Source: Streptococcus sp. zg-86 (GTDB lineage: Bacteria; Bacillota; Bacilli; Lactobacillales; Streptococcaceae). From it: 64,000 nucleotides of DNA. Of the stretch, positions 1-8,566 are shown one piece after another (position 1 is the first letter of the stretch; each line of letters begins with the position of its first letter). The translations under genes were made by a program, and so were the position numbers. The notes below the pieces were generated by a model that worked only from the letters and a program-made list of their open reading frames with translations, made no database searches and was not told the DNA's origin. The stretch spans positions 1,866,501 through 1,930,500 of the forward strand of contig NZ_CP072115.1 in NCBI RefSeq assembly GCF_017639855.1, written 5' to 3'.

Positions 1-2019
1 TTAGGCGCTATTACAGACGTCGCTTATCGTTCCATGAATCCTGATGAATACCTTTGGCCACTGTCCATGCCTCCTCAAGCAAGAGAAGATGAGATCCGAA
101 TTGCCCAACTGGAAAATGACTATGAGTACCGATACCGACAAGGACTTGGACAACGCTATGGAAAATTACTCCAATCCATGTCAGGCATTCACTACAACCT
201 AGAATTAGGGGCAGACTTAATCACACAATTATTCGAAGCAAGCAACTACGACTCCCAAATCGCCTTTACCAATGATCTCTATCTCAAGTTAGCACAGCAA
301 TTTTTACGTTATCGCTGGTTTTTAACGTATTTGTATGGTGCTAGTGTGGTAGCCGAAAAAGGATTTTTACAAGAAGAATTAGCCCACCCTGTTCGTTCCT
401 TGCGCAATAGCTCCTATGGTTATGTTAATTCTTCAGATATTCATGTTTCCTTTGCTGATTTAGAAACCTATGTCCAGGATATCGAACACTATGTCAAGAC
501 AGGACAGCTTTCTGCGGAAAAAGAATTTTACTCCGCCGTCCGCCTGCGGGGCCATAAGCATAATCGGGATTATCTCACAAAAGGGATTCGCTACCTCGAA
601 TTTCGCTGCTTTGACCTAAATCCCTTTGATTTTCTTGCTATTAGCCAAGAAACCTTGGATACTGTCCATCTCTTTGCGCTTGCCCTCCTGTGGATTGATC
701 GCCCTGAAAATGTAGATGATACCCTTTTAACCGCTGCTCGACTAAATAACCAAATTGCCCTTTCTCATCCGCTCACTCCCCTACCAGAAGAGGCTGATAC
801 GCAAACCATTCTTGACGCTATGCAGGCCGTTGTCAGTCATTTCCAATTAGATGAGACGTATCAAGAATTACTAGAAACTGTCAAACAGCAAGTTGCCCAT
901 CCTCAACTGACCCTATCAGGACAGTTAGTCGACCGACTAGAAGGACATTCCCTAGAGGATTTGGGACGCAAGCAAGGAATCAACTTTCATGAATACGCTT
1001 GGAGTGCACCATACGCCCTTAAAGGCTATGAAAACATGGAACTCTCTACTCAAATGCTGATGTTTGATGCGCTGCAAAAAGGAATCAATCTTGAGATTCT
1101 CGATGAAGAAGATCAATTCCTCAAACTCTGGCACAAAGACCATGTTGAATATGTCAAAAACGGCAATATGACCTCTAAAGATAACTATGTTGTCCCTCTT
1201 GCTATGGCGAATAAAACGGTTACCAAAAAAATTCTTGCAACAGCAGGATTTCCTGTCCCAGCAGGTGCAGAATTTTCAAGCAAGACAGAGGCGCTACGCT
1301 ACTATGGGCAGATTGAAAAAAGCGCTATTGTTGTTAAGCCAAAATCCACTAACTTTGGCCTCGGGATTTCCATTTTCCAAGATGGCGCTAGCCTAGAAGA
1401 TTATGAAAAAGCCCTTGACATTGCCTTTGCCGAAGACACACAAGTCTTGGTAGAAGAATTCATTGCAGGTACTGAGTACCGCTTCTTTGTCCTAGACGGA
1501 AAATGCGAGGCTGTATTACTACGTGTTGCTGCAAATGTGGTAGGAGATGGCATCCATACAATCGCAGAGTTGGTTGACATCAAAAACCAAGATCCGCTGC
1601 GTGGGCGTGACCACCGTTCCCCACTTGAAATCATTCAGTTAGGAGACATTGAAAAGCTCATGCTGAATCAGCAGGGCTATCAGCCAGATACTGTTTTAGA
1701 AGCTGGTCAAAAGGCTGAACTACGGGGCAACTCCAATATTTCAACAGGTGGTGACTCGATTGATGTGACGGATCAAATGGATGAGAGCTATAAACAGCTA
1801 GCAGCTGATATGGCTAAAGCTATCGGAGCTTGGACATGCGGTGTTGACTTGATTATTCCAGATTCATCCCTCCCTTCCACTAAAGACGATCCTAATTGTA
1901 CCTGTATCGAACTCAATTTCAATCCGTCCATGTATATGCACACCTATTGCTACCAAGGACCAGGACAAGAACTAACACCCAAGATTATCGCAAAATTATT
2001 TCCTGAGATAATTTCATAA
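1..2019 (+). CDS. gshF: Bifunctional glutamate-cysteine ligase/glutathione synthetase GshF (5' truncated by window)
   Basis: Makes glutathione in the cytosol: gamma-glutamylcysteine formation by the N-terminal GshA-type half, then glycine addition by a C-terminal ATP-grasp half. The reading frame is open from base 1, so the start lies upstream. The 672 codons seen fall about 80 short of the usual 750-residue fusion. The first methionine at base 34 is internal (LWPLSMPP follows). The ATP-grasp part begins near window residue 390 and shows VVKPKSTNFGLGIS, YRFFVLDGK and a final metal-binding ELNFNPSMYMH segment. The gene stands alone and ends in its own hairpin terminator. The family identity is clear; only the N-terminus is missing from view. 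Confidence 0.95.
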   Translation, partial: LGAITDVAYRSMNPDEYLWPLSMPPQAREDEIRIAQLENDYEYRYRQGLGQRYGKLLQSMSGIHYNLELGADLITQLFEASNYDSQIAFTNDLYLKLAQQFLRYRWFLTYLYGASVVAEKGFLQEELAHPVRSLRNSSYGYVNSSDIHVSFADLETYVQDIEHYVKTGQLSAEKEFYSAVRLRGHKHNRDYLTKGIRYLEFRCFDLNPFDFLAISQETLDTVHLFALALLWIDRPENVDDTLLTAARLNNQIALSHPLTPLPEEADTQTILDAMQAVVSHFQLDETYQELLETVKQQVAHPQLTLSGQLVDRLEGHSLEDLGRKQGINFHEYAWSAPYALKGYENMELSTQMLMFDALQKGINLEILDEEDQFLKLWHKDHVEYVKNGNMTSKDNYVVPLAMANKTVTKKILATAGFPVPAGAEFSSKTEALRYYGQIEKSAIVVKPKSTNFGLGISIFQDGASLEDYEKALDIAFAEDTQVLVEEFIAGTEYRFFVLDGKCEAVLLRVAANVVGDGIHTIAELVDIKNQDPLRGRDHRSPLEIIQLGDIEKLMLNQQGYQPDTVLEAGQKAELRGNSNISTGGDSIDVTDQMDESYKQLAADMAKAIGAWTCGVDLIIPDSSLPSTKDDPNCTCIELNFNPSMYMHTYCYQGPGQELTPKIIAKLFPEIIS

Positions 2020-2045
2020 GACTGAAGTAGTTTTCAGTCTTTTTC
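2018..2045 (+). terminator. Intrinsic terminator after gshF
   Basis: The inverted repeat AGACTGAA ... TTCAGTCT is followed by a T run and begins at the gshF stop codon. It separates gshF from the hslO promoter. Confidence 0.85.
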
Positions 2046-2067
2046 ATATTCTCCTAAACCCCACTGA

Positions 2068-2096
2068 CTGGCATTTTGTCGCTCTTATGCTATAAT
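2068..2096 (+). promoter_or_regulatory. hslO promoter with extended -10, implying a leaderless mRNA
   Basis: There is a perfect TATAAT at 2091-2096 with an upstream TG (TGCTATAAT), and a weak CTGGCA -35 at 17 bp. The hslO ATG begins only 7 nt after the -10. Transcription should therefore start at or next to the start codon. No Shine-Dalgarno sequence is present. Confidence 0.7.
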
Positions 2097-2103
2097 AATT
2101 CTT

Positions 2104-2970
2104 ATGGACAAAATGATTAAAACAATTTCAGAAAATGGGCACTTTCGTGCCTTTGTATTAGATAGCACAGAAACGGTTCAAACTGCTCAAGAAAAACATG
2201 ATACCATGGCTTCGTCAACTGTCGCCTTGGGGCGTACCTTGATTGCCAATCAGATGCTGGCTGCAAATGAAAAGGGCAACACCAAAATGACTCTTAAAAT
2301 CCTTGGAAACAGCTCTCTTGGCGCCATTATCAGCGTGGCAGATACAAATGGTCATGTTAAGGGCTATATTCAAAACCCAGACATTGACTTGAAAAAGACA
2401 GCGACGGGCGAAGTCATCGTAGGACCTCTTGTTGGTCAAGGACAATTTTTAGTGATTACCGACTATGGTATGGGACATCCCTACCACTCGATGACACCGC
2501 TAATTTCAGGAGAAATTGGTGAAGATTTTGCCTACTTCTTGGCTGAAAGTCAACAAACAGCATCCGCAGTTGGACTCAATGTCTTACTTGATGAAGAAGA
2601 CAAGGTCAAGGTGGCAGGTGGTTTTCTGGTTCAAGTTCTACCAGATGCCACAGAAGTAGAAATTGCACAATTTGAACAACGGCTTCAGAATATGCCTGCT
2701 ATTTCTAGCCTGCTTGAGTCTGACAATCATATCGAGGCTCTGCTGGAAGCTATTTACGGTGAGCAACCTTTTAAACGCTTATCCGAAGACACACTCAGCT
2801 TTAGCTGTGATTGCTCAAAAGAACGCTTCTTACAGGCTCTTGCTAGCCTCCCAAAAACAGATTTAATAGAAATGAAAGAAGAAGACAAGGGAGCAGCCAT
2901 TACCTGTCAATTCTGCCAGACCCATTACCAATTTGACGAACATGACTTGGAGGAACTCATCAATGACTAA
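2104..2970 (+). CDS. hslO: Redox-regulated chaperone Hsp33
   Basis: Cytosolic holdase chaperone activated by oxidative unfolding. The 288-residue length is normal for the family. The C-terminal zinc switch is visible as Cys235-x-Cys237 (CDC) and Cys268-x2-Cys271 (CQFC); oxidation of these releases zinc and activates the protein. The start MDKMIKTISENGHF matches the usual streptococcal N-terminus, although nothing like a ribosome binding site precedes it and the -10 element lies 7 nt upstream. The stop overlaps the downstream dusB start by 8 nt, so the two are translationally coupled. The pairing of hslO with a tRNA dihydrouridine synthase is common in streptococci. Confidence 0.95.
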   Translation: MDKMIKTISENGHFRAFVLDSTETVQTAQEKHDTMASSTVALGRTLIANQMLAANEKGNTKMTLKILGNSSLGAIISVADTNGHVKGYIQNPDIDLKKTATGEVIVGPLVGQGQFLVITDYGMGHPYHSMTPLISGEIGEDFAYFLAESQQTASAVGLNVLLDEEDKVKVAGGFLVQVLPDATEVEIAQFEQRLQNMPAISSLLESDNHIEALLEAIYGEQPFKRLSEDTLSFSCDCSKERFLQALASLPKTDLIEMKEEDKGAAITCQFCQTHYQFDEHDLEELIND

Positions 2971-3955
2971 TCTCAACACCCCTTTTATGATTGGAAATGT
3001 CGAAATCCCCAATCGTACAGTCCTAGCTCCCATGGCTGGTGTTACCAATTCCGCCTTTCGTACCATTGCAAAAGAAATGGGGGCAGGACTGGTTGTCATG
3101 GAAATGATTTCTGAAAAAGGACTGCTTTATAATAACGAAAAGACCCTGCATATGTTGCACATCGAAGAAAACGAAGCTCCAATGTCTATCCAACTCTTCG
3201 GTGGAGATGCTGACGGATTATCACGCGCTGCGGAATTTATCCAAAAAAATACCAAGGCCAACATTGTCGACATCAATATGGGCTGCCCCGTGAACAAGGT
3301 CATCAAAAATGAAGCAGGTGCTAAATGGCTCAAAGACCCTGATAAAATTTACCATATTATCAAGCAAGTAACCTCTGTCCTTGACATTCCCTTAACCGTC
3401 AAAATGCGGACTGGTTGGGCTGATCCTGGCCTAGCTATTGAAAATGCCCTCGCTGCAGAAAGTGCTGGAGTGGCTGCTCTTGCCATGCACGGTCGCACTC
3501 GGGAACAAATGTATACTGGAACCGTTGACCTTGAAACGCTCAGCAATGTCGCAAAGGCCCTCACTAAAATCCCATTCATCGCAAATGGAGATATTCGGGC
3601 TGTCCAAGATGCTCGCCAACGGATTGAAGAAGTTGGTGCGGATGCTGTTATGGTCGGACGAACTGCTATGGGAAATCCTTACATCTTCGAGCAAATCAAT
3701 CATTATCTCGAAACAGGGGAAATCTTGCCCGATTTGAGTTTTGAAGATAAGCTCAAGATTGCCTTTGAACACCTTACTCGCTTGGTCAACCTCAAGGGAG
3801 AGAGCATTGCTGTCCGTGAATTCCGTGGATTAGCTCCTCATTATCTACGCGGAACAGCTGGTGCCGCTAAAATCCGTGGAACAGTTGCCCGTGCCGAAAC
3901 TGTTGCAGAAGTTGAAGCACTCTTTAACCAAGCACGTGAAGCCTATAAAAAATAA
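2963..3955 (+). CDS. dusB: tRNA-dihydrouridine synthase DusB family
   Basis: FMN-dependent reductase that converts uridine to dihydrouridine in the tRNA D-loop. The protein has 330 residues. The TIM-barrel FMN-binding start LAPMAGVTNSAFR lies at residues 21-33, and the catalytic cysteine is Cys108 in NMGCPVNKV. An in-frame start exists at 2933, but the ATG at 2963 is chosen because GGAGGA lies about 8 nt upstream inside the end of hslO and the family N-terminus begins here. It is cotranscribed with hslO. Its terminator hairpin has been duplicated by a mobile element (see 4020-4352), which adds about 300 nt to the 3' UTR. Confidence 0.93.
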   Translation: MTNLNTPFMIGNVEIPNRTVLAPMAGVTNSAFRTIAKEMGAGLVVMEMISEKGLLYNNEKTLHMLHIEENEAPMSIQLFGGDADGLSRAAEFIQKNTKANIVDINMGCPVNKVIKNEAGAKWLKDPDKIYHIIKQVTSVLDIPLTVKMRTGWADPGLAIENALAAESAGVAALAMHGRTREQMYTGTVDLETLSNVAKALTKIPFIANGDIRAVQDARQRIEEVGADAVMVGRTAMGNPYIFEQINHYLETGEILPDLSFEDKLKIAFEHLTRLVNLKGESIAVREFRGLAPHYLRGTAGAAKIRGTVARAETVAEVEALFNQAREAYKK

Positions 3956-4040
3956 AATAACAGACAGAAGGCTTGATTCGCAGAAAGCAACTTCTTCTTA
4001 TTTCTAGGTTTTGGATTACCGCTGGACTCACGTCCAGCTT

Positions 4041-4331
4041 CAGAATGTAGACAAACCTCACAATTCAGAAAAACATTACAATGATATTTCATTTTCTGTA
4101 GTTTTAAGGTTAGAAAATTTGCGAGCGTAGCGAGCACAATACCGCACCTCATCTGTGCTAAAAGTGGGAGTGAGACAGAAGTCGTGATTTCGTTTAAATC
4201 GATTATCCTCGCTCCTTTGTTTCTGGGCTCGGGCTAAAATAATCCACTGGATTATTTTACTCCGAAGGAAGTCGCTGATGTCCGAAAGCACATGAGGATG
4301 GTGGCAATAAAAAGACTTTTTCTTCAAGCTG
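4041..4331 (+). repeat. 291-bp mobile repeat, copy 1, between duplicated dusB terminator hairpins
   Basis: The sequence is nearly identical to 39927-40218 and, inverted, to 62633-62925. Ends are CAGAATGTAG and CTTCAAGCTG, forming an imperfect terminal inverted repeat. The same 21-bp hairpin sequence (CGCTGGACTCACGTCCAGC plus TT) occurs immediately left (4020-4040) and right (4332-4352) of the element. Only the right copy keeps the T run. A minus-strand open frame inside it is shared by other copies but is broken by an indel here, so coding is unlikely. The flanking duplication looks like a target-site duplication. Confidence 0.85.
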
Positions 4332-4357
4332 CGCTGGACTCACGTCCAGCTTTTCAT
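4332..4357 (+). terminator. dusB terminator (functional copy)
   Basis: GCTGGACT/AGTCCAGC-type stem with a short loop, followed by TTTT. An identical hairpin without the T run lies at 4020-4040 on the other side of the inserted element. Confidence 0.7.
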
Positions 4358-4428
4358 TTATTCTCTAAAAATAAGATGATATAATTATTGATTACAAGAT
4401 AGACTGCCTAAGAGCTGTTCCTAAATAG

Positions 4429-4638
4429 TATAGTGGATTGAGAAGGCAAGAAGCTATAGATAGAACTGGCGTTAATTGAGGATTACTCCATAAGCCCTAT
4501 TTCCAACCTTCAACAGTCCACTGGACTAATGTTAGCAGAGGATTATTTCATAATCCCTATTTCCAACCTTCAACAGTCCGCTGGACTGTTGAAGCAAAGC
4601 GACTGAACGATGACCTAACCTTTATTCAATTCACTATA
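4429..4638 (+). repeat. TATAGTG-ended modular repeat, degenerate copy
   Basis: It starts TATAGTGGATTGAGAA and ends TTCAATTCACTATA, the inverted termini shared by ten copies in the window. The interior holds partial hairpin-rich module sequence (two CCAACCTTCAACAGTCC segments) but lacks the complete nested element. Confidence 0.8.
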
Positions 4639-4682
4639 TGTTGTGAATAACTCCTACTTGAAACCTAGACAAGCTGTTTTTT

Positions 4683-4975
4683 ACGTGAGACCCCCTCACT
4701 AAACCGTGCGGAAGCCTTTTTTCATCAGAAAACACAAGACTTGAAAGCGAGAAAAGAGATTTTTGATAAGAAAAAGCCTCACTAGCAATTAGTCCTGAAC
4801 GTTTCATGAAAAGATGAACTCCCTAAAAGCTAGTTTCAAATAATGTTACTGAAAAACGACTGACTTAGTAGTCAATCGACAGGTTTTCAATAGAGAAAGA
4901 CGTCACTTAGAAGCTAGATAGGTATTTTTCAGCAAGAGTGGATCTCACTAGACAATAAGTCTACCTTCTACATCA
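4683..4975. repeat. Degenerate tandem array with about 42-bp period
   Basis: Successive segments starting near 4728, 4771, 4809, 4851, 4894 and 4935 begin with an A-rich AAAARACG-like stretch. They continue with a CTCACTAG/GACTTAGTAG-like core and end TTTCAnnAG. No credible open reading frame crosses the array, and conservation between units is low. The rest of 3956-5088 holds the two repeats above and the clpC terminator. Confidence 0.4.
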
Positions 4976-5042
4976 GATTTTATAAAATAAAATAACACAA
5001 TAAAATCTGCCTTTGACAAGGCCTACAACTACTGTATCAGCA

Positions 5043-5083
5043 TAAAAATAAGCGATTGGGATTAAAGAACCCAACCGCTTATG
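5043..5083 (-). terminator. clpC terminator
   Basis: On the minus strand, ATAAGCGGTTGGG pairs with CCCAATCGCTTAT and is followed by a T run just beyond the clpC stop. Confidence 0.85.
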
Positions 5084-5088
5084 TTGTC

Positions 5089-7539
5089 TTATCGACTACT
5101 ATCGAATTTTAATTCGCCAGCTTTTACACCAATTTTTAGTGTACTGCCACTCTGTAATTCCCCACGTAGCAGCATTTCTGCTAATGGATCTTCGACTTTC
5201 TTTTGGATAACACGACGGAGTGGTCGCGCGCCCATTTCTCTATCATAACCTTCTTTTGCTAGTAATTTCAATGCAGAAGGCTGTATCTTGAACTGAATAC
5301 CTTTTTCATCCATAACTGCTTGAAGGGGCCGAATCATCACTTTCACCACTTCTTGCATATCGTGATCACTCAGACTATGGAAGACAATCTTCTCATCAAT
5401 TCGGTTGATAAATTCTGGTCGGTACGCTTTTTTCAACTCTTCAAAAATACGTTTTTCAACGTGCTCTTGACTCTGAGACAAATCAAGTGCACCAAAACCA
5501 ACTGTCTTATCATCACGCAAAGCTGTTGCCCCAAGGTTAGATGTCATAATGATGAGGGTATTCGAAAAATCAACCTTTCGTCCCTTACTATCTGTCAAGA
5601 CACCATCATCTAATACCTGCAGCAAAAGATTAAAGGTGTCTGGATGTGCTTTTTCAACCTCATCAAATAACAGAACGGCATAAGGTTTGTTGCGGACTTT
5701 TTCGGTTAGCTCACCGCCTTCTTCATAGCCAACATAACCAGGAGGAGCACCATTTAAGCGACTAGCCGCAAATTTTTCCATATACTCACTCATATCAAAA
5801 CGAATGAGAGCCGATTCGTCGTCGAATAATACTTCAGCCAAAGCCTTTGCCAACTCTGTTTTTCCGACCCCCGTAGGTCCTAAGAACATAAAGGAACCAA
5901 TAGGGCGCTTGCCTGTCCGAATACCAGATTGATTGCGTCGAATCGCCCGACTAACTGCAGAAATAGCAGCATCTTGGCCAATCACACGCTTGTGCAATTC
6001 AGCTTCTAAATTCAAATATTTTTTCACATCTGTCTGGCTCAACTTTGCAACTGGAATACCAGATAAGCGACTAAGGGTTAACAAGACATCTTCTTCTGTC
6101 ACTTGGGCATCTCCCAGTATTTCTCGGTTTTCTTCCTCCAATTCCTTAACTAACAGTTGACTGACTGTCTTGTGTTTTCCATCCATCAATGCCTGATCAG
6201 CCGCAGACAATTCAGACTGTTTGCCACTAACTTTTTGCTGATTTTGCACCGTTGCACTTGCTTCATCAAGTAAATCAATCGCTGAGTCTGGCAAATTTTT
6301 GCTGGTCAGATACCGTTTAGCAAACAGCACAGCCGTACGAACAGCTTCCTCTGTAATCTGAATGTTATGGTGGCGTTCATAAGCCTGTTTTAAACCTTGT
6401 AAAATAGCAATACTATCTGCCACACTTGGTTCATCTACTGTCACCTTCGCAAATCGACGAGACAGGGCTGCATCTTTTTCAATATGCTTTTGGTATTCAT
6501 CTTGGGTCGTTGCACCAACTGTTCGCAAGGTTCCCCGTGCAAGAGCTGGTTTTAGGATATTGGCTGCATCTAAGGTCGAATCAATTCCGCTACCTGACCC
6601 CATAATCGTATGTAGCTCATCAATAAAGAGGATAACATTCCCATCTTCTTCAATATCGTTGATGATATTGTTCATCCGCTCCTCAAAATCGCCACGAAAC
6701 CGCGTTCCTGCAATGACATTCATCAAGTCCAATTCCAAGACCCGCATCTTACTTAGACTAGCTGGCACTGCTCCATCTGCCACTCGCTGTGCCAACCCCA
6801 ATGCCAAGGCTGTTTTCCCAACACCTGCATCTCCTACTAAGACAGGATTATTCTTGGTCTTACGAGATAGAACCTGAATCATTCGAGAAATTTCTGACTC
6901 CCGACCAATTACTGGCTCGATCTGTCCTGCACGAGCTAAGGAAGTCAAATCTCGTGTATAGTCTTCTAAACCACCCGTCTGCGGTGCTGGCGGCATGCCC
7001 ATCATATTGGCCATAGTTGGACGATTAGCACGACCACTTTTCATCATACTACGAATGGCTTTTAAATCTTCCTTTGAAAATCCAGCCTTAGCTTCCAAAT
7101 TCTTCCGTAAGTCAATAAAGCGAACCTTATTCTCCGAATCTTCAAAATGAAAACCGGCCTTATCCAAAATTTGTGAAGCAACTGACCGTTTATCAAGCAA
7201 CATTGCTAGAAAGATATGCTCTGTTCCCACTTGCTTAGCCTTTACAACTTCCGCAATCTTTTTAGCAAACCGCGCTACCTCATCCAAACGCTTTGAGGTT
7301 TGCAATACCGTAAAATCTTCTAATTCTTCACGATAGCTACGCTCTGTTACCAAGCGAGTCGCCTGCTCATAATCTGCAATATCCGCTGGGTATTCTGCCA
7401 AAACAGCTCCCGCAATTGTATCTGGATTGATGACAAAAGCCAATAATAAATGCCAGGTTTCTAAATAGTTACACATGTAGCGTTGTCCAATGAACTGTGC
7501 ATCCTCATAGGCGCGTTGTAATCCTTTTGAAAATCTCAT
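5089..7539 (-). CDS. clpC: AAA+ protease ATPase ClpC
   Basis: Hsp100 unfoldase that feeds ClpP and takes part in stress proteolysis. The 816-residue protein carries Clp-N repeats, then two AAA+ modules with Walker A motifs GDAGVGKT (near residue 240) and GPTGVGKT (near residue 540). The Walker B/sensor sequence LFIDELHT and a C-terminal ClpB D2-small domain are also present. The annotated start is the ATG at 7539 (MRFSKGLQRAYEDAQ), one base after the ctsR stop and behind GAGGAT. A longer in-frame start inside ctsR is not plausible. It is cotranscribed with ctsR and so should be under CtsR repression and heat induction. Confidence 0.95.
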   Translation of the reverse strand: MRFSKGLQRAYEDAQFIGQRYMCNYLETWHLLLAFVINPDTIAGAVLAEYPADIADYEQATRLVTERSYREELEDFTVLQTSKRLDEVARFAKKIAEVVKAKQVGTEHIFLAMLLDKRSVASQILDKAGFHFEDSENKVRFIDLRKNLEAKAGFSKEDLKAIRSMMKSGRANRPTMANMMGMPPAPQTGGLEDYTRDLTSLARAGQIEPVIGRESEISRMIQVLSRKTKNNPVLVGDAGVGKTALALGLAQRVADGAVPASLSKMRVLELDLMNVIAGTRFRGDFEERMNNIINDIEEDGNVILFIDELHTIMGSGSGIDSTLDAANILKPALARGTLRTVGATTQDEYQKHIEKDAALSRRFAKVTVDEPSVADSIAILQGLKQAYERHHNIQITEEAVRTAVLFAKRYLTSKNLPDSAIDLLDEASATVQNQQKVSGKQSELSAADQALMDGKHKTVSQLLVKELEEENREILGDAQVTEEDVLLTLSRLSGIPVAKLSQTDVKKYLNLEAELHKRVIGQDAAISAVSRAIRRNQSGIRTGKRPIGSFMFLGPTGVGKTELAKALAEVLFDDESALIRFDMSEYMEKFAASRLNGAPPGYVGYEEGGELTEKVRNKPYAVLLFDEVEKAHPDTFNLLLQVLDDGVLTDSKGRKVDFSNTLIIMTSNLGATALRDDKTVGFGALDLSQSQEHVEKRIFEELKKAYRPEFINRIDEKIVFHSLSDHDMQEVVKVMIRPLQAVMDEKGIQFKIQPSALKLLAKEGYDREMGARPLRRVIQKKVEDPLAEMLLRGELQSGSTLKIGVKAGELKFDSSR

Positions 7540-7540
7540 C

Positions 7541-7999
7541 CTAATCCTCTTTCCTATCCAATCGTCGTAATAGTTGTCGTAGCATCCTTGCACGAATAGC
7601 AGCTGCATCTGTTCCTAGCACTTCATCACTACCAATTGACAACAAGAGATTGCCTTCTCGCTCCGTCATCAACTGCTCATCAAATAAGAGCTGTAAAATG
7701 TCCGCAAAAACGGTCCCAGATACTTCTTTCCCCATATTATGTAGTAAATCGCGCACTAACTCATGCTTGTCTGAGAAGGTGACACGACCAATGCGGATGT
7801 AGCCACCGCCACCACGCTTACTTTCGACGATATAGCCACGACTAGCCGTAAACCGTGTCTTAATCACATAATTAATCTGACTTGGTACGACTTCAAACCG
7901 ACTGGCCAATTCACTCCTACGCAACTCTGCTACACTTACCTGTTCTAAAATCGCCTTGATATGCTCTTCAATATAATCAGATGTATTTTTCATCGCCAT
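7541..7999 (-). CDS. ctsR: Class III stress-gene repressor CtsR
   Basis: DNA-binding repressor of clp genes and a heat sensor. The roughly 152-residue protein has an N-terminal winged-helix region with the glycine-rich wing ESKRGGGGYIRI. This tip is the known thermosensor and operator-contact element of the family. The start at 7999 (MAMKNTSDY) is chosen because GAGGTGG lies 5 nt upstream; alternatives at 8008 and 7993 fit worse. It is the first gene of the ctsR-clpC operon. A CtsR box overlaps its own promoter, so it is autoregulated. Confidence 0.93.
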   Translation of the reverse strand: MAMKNTSDYIEEHIKAILEQVSVAELRRSELASRFEVVPSQINYVIKTRFTASRGYIVESKRGGGGYIRIGRVTFSDKHELVRDLLHNMGKEVSGTVFADILQLLFDEQLMTEREGNLLLSIGSDEVLGTDAAAIRARMLRQLLRRLDRKED

Positions 8000-8015
8000 A
8001 GAATCCACCTCTTTC

Positions 8016-8038
8016 TCTGACTATCTTTGACTATTATA
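8016..8038 (-). promoter_or_regulatory. CtsR operator next to the ctsR -10 box
   Basis: Minus-strand AGTCAAAGATAGTCAGA (8032 to 8016) matches the CtsR heptad direct repeat RGTCAAA-NAN-RGTCAAA with one mismatch. It sits directly downstream of TATAAT (8038-8033). Binding would block transcription initiation. Confidence 0.85.
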
Positions 8039-8112
8039 TCGTAAATCACAAACTTTGAAAAGCAAAAGCCACGCTGTTCTGTTTGTTCAAGGGATGTAGA
8101 TTGCAACATCTT

Positions 8113-8137
8113 AGGGAGCATCGCTTCCCTTTTTTTG
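8113..8137 (+). terminator. Orphan terminator-like hairpin upstream of the thioredoxin-like gene
   Basis: AGGGAGC-ATC-GCTTCCCT is followed by seven Ts on the plus strand, but no plus-strand gene lies upstream. The next promoter (8168-8196) is downstream of it. Confidence 0.5.
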
Positions 8138-8167
8138 CTAACAGATTGAACTGTACTTCTTTATCTC

Positions 8168-8196
8168 TTGCCTTTCTTCCTCATTTTTCCTATACT
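8168..8196 (+). promoter_or_regulatory. Promoter of the thioredoxin-like operon
   Basis: TTGCCT, a 17-bp spacer and TATACT, followed by AAAGGAG 12 nt before the first ATG pair. Confidence 0.75.
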
Positions 8197-8217
8197 AAGG
8201 TATAGAAAGGAGTTATG

Positions 8218-8565
8218 ATGTTTACCAATTCATTTCAAGAACTCGTACAAGATTTTACAGCAATTTCTATCGAAGAAGCTGAACGTTTACTCACGCAGGA
8301 AGAACAAGCCATTCTCTTTTTGGGGCGTGCGACCTGCCCTTATTGCCAACGCTTTGTACCAAAACTCCATAGCGTTGCACAAGCTGCTGGATTAACCGTC
8401 TATTTTATCGACAGCTCTAATCCTGACCCACAACTCCAAGAACTTCGTCAGCGCTACCAAGCCGTTACGGTTCCAGCCCTCTTATATTCAGGTGCAACAG
8501 GTGTTCAGGTTCGCTGTGACAGTTCCATGACGGAAGAAGAAATCCATCACTTTTTAGCAGGCTAA
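8218..8565 (+). CDS. Thioredoxin-fold protein with CPYC motif (PedC/bacteriocin-accessory-like)
   Basis: Small cytosolic thiol-disulfide protein of 115 residues with the redox motif Cys40-Pro-Tyr-Cys43 and a cis-proline segment VTVPALL near residue 83. Proteins of this type are often annotated as bacteriocin transport accessory proteins in streptococci, but no bacteriocin genes lie nearby, so a general redox role is as likely. Two adjacent ATGs exist. The second, at 8218, is preferred because GGAG is 5 nt upstream of it and only 2 nt from the first. It is followed one base later by a hypothetical gene in the same transcript. Confidence 0.8.
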   Translation: MFTNSFQELVQDFTAISIEEAERLLTQEEQAILFLGRATCPYCQRFVPKLHSVAQAAGLTVYFIDSSNPDPQLQELRQRYQAVTVPALLYSGATGVQVRCDSSMTEEEIHHFLAG

Positions 8566-8566
8566 T

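Noticed and set aside
4076..4327. Minus-strand ORF beginning MKKKSFYCHHPHVLSD in the 291-bp element, also at 39996 and 62571
   Set aside because: The frame is conserved only because the repeat is. Copy 1 is frameshifted, there is no consistent ribosome binding site and no known domain.
4683..4975. CRISPR array
   Set aside because: Units are not identical and there is no repeat/spacer division or cas gene in the window.
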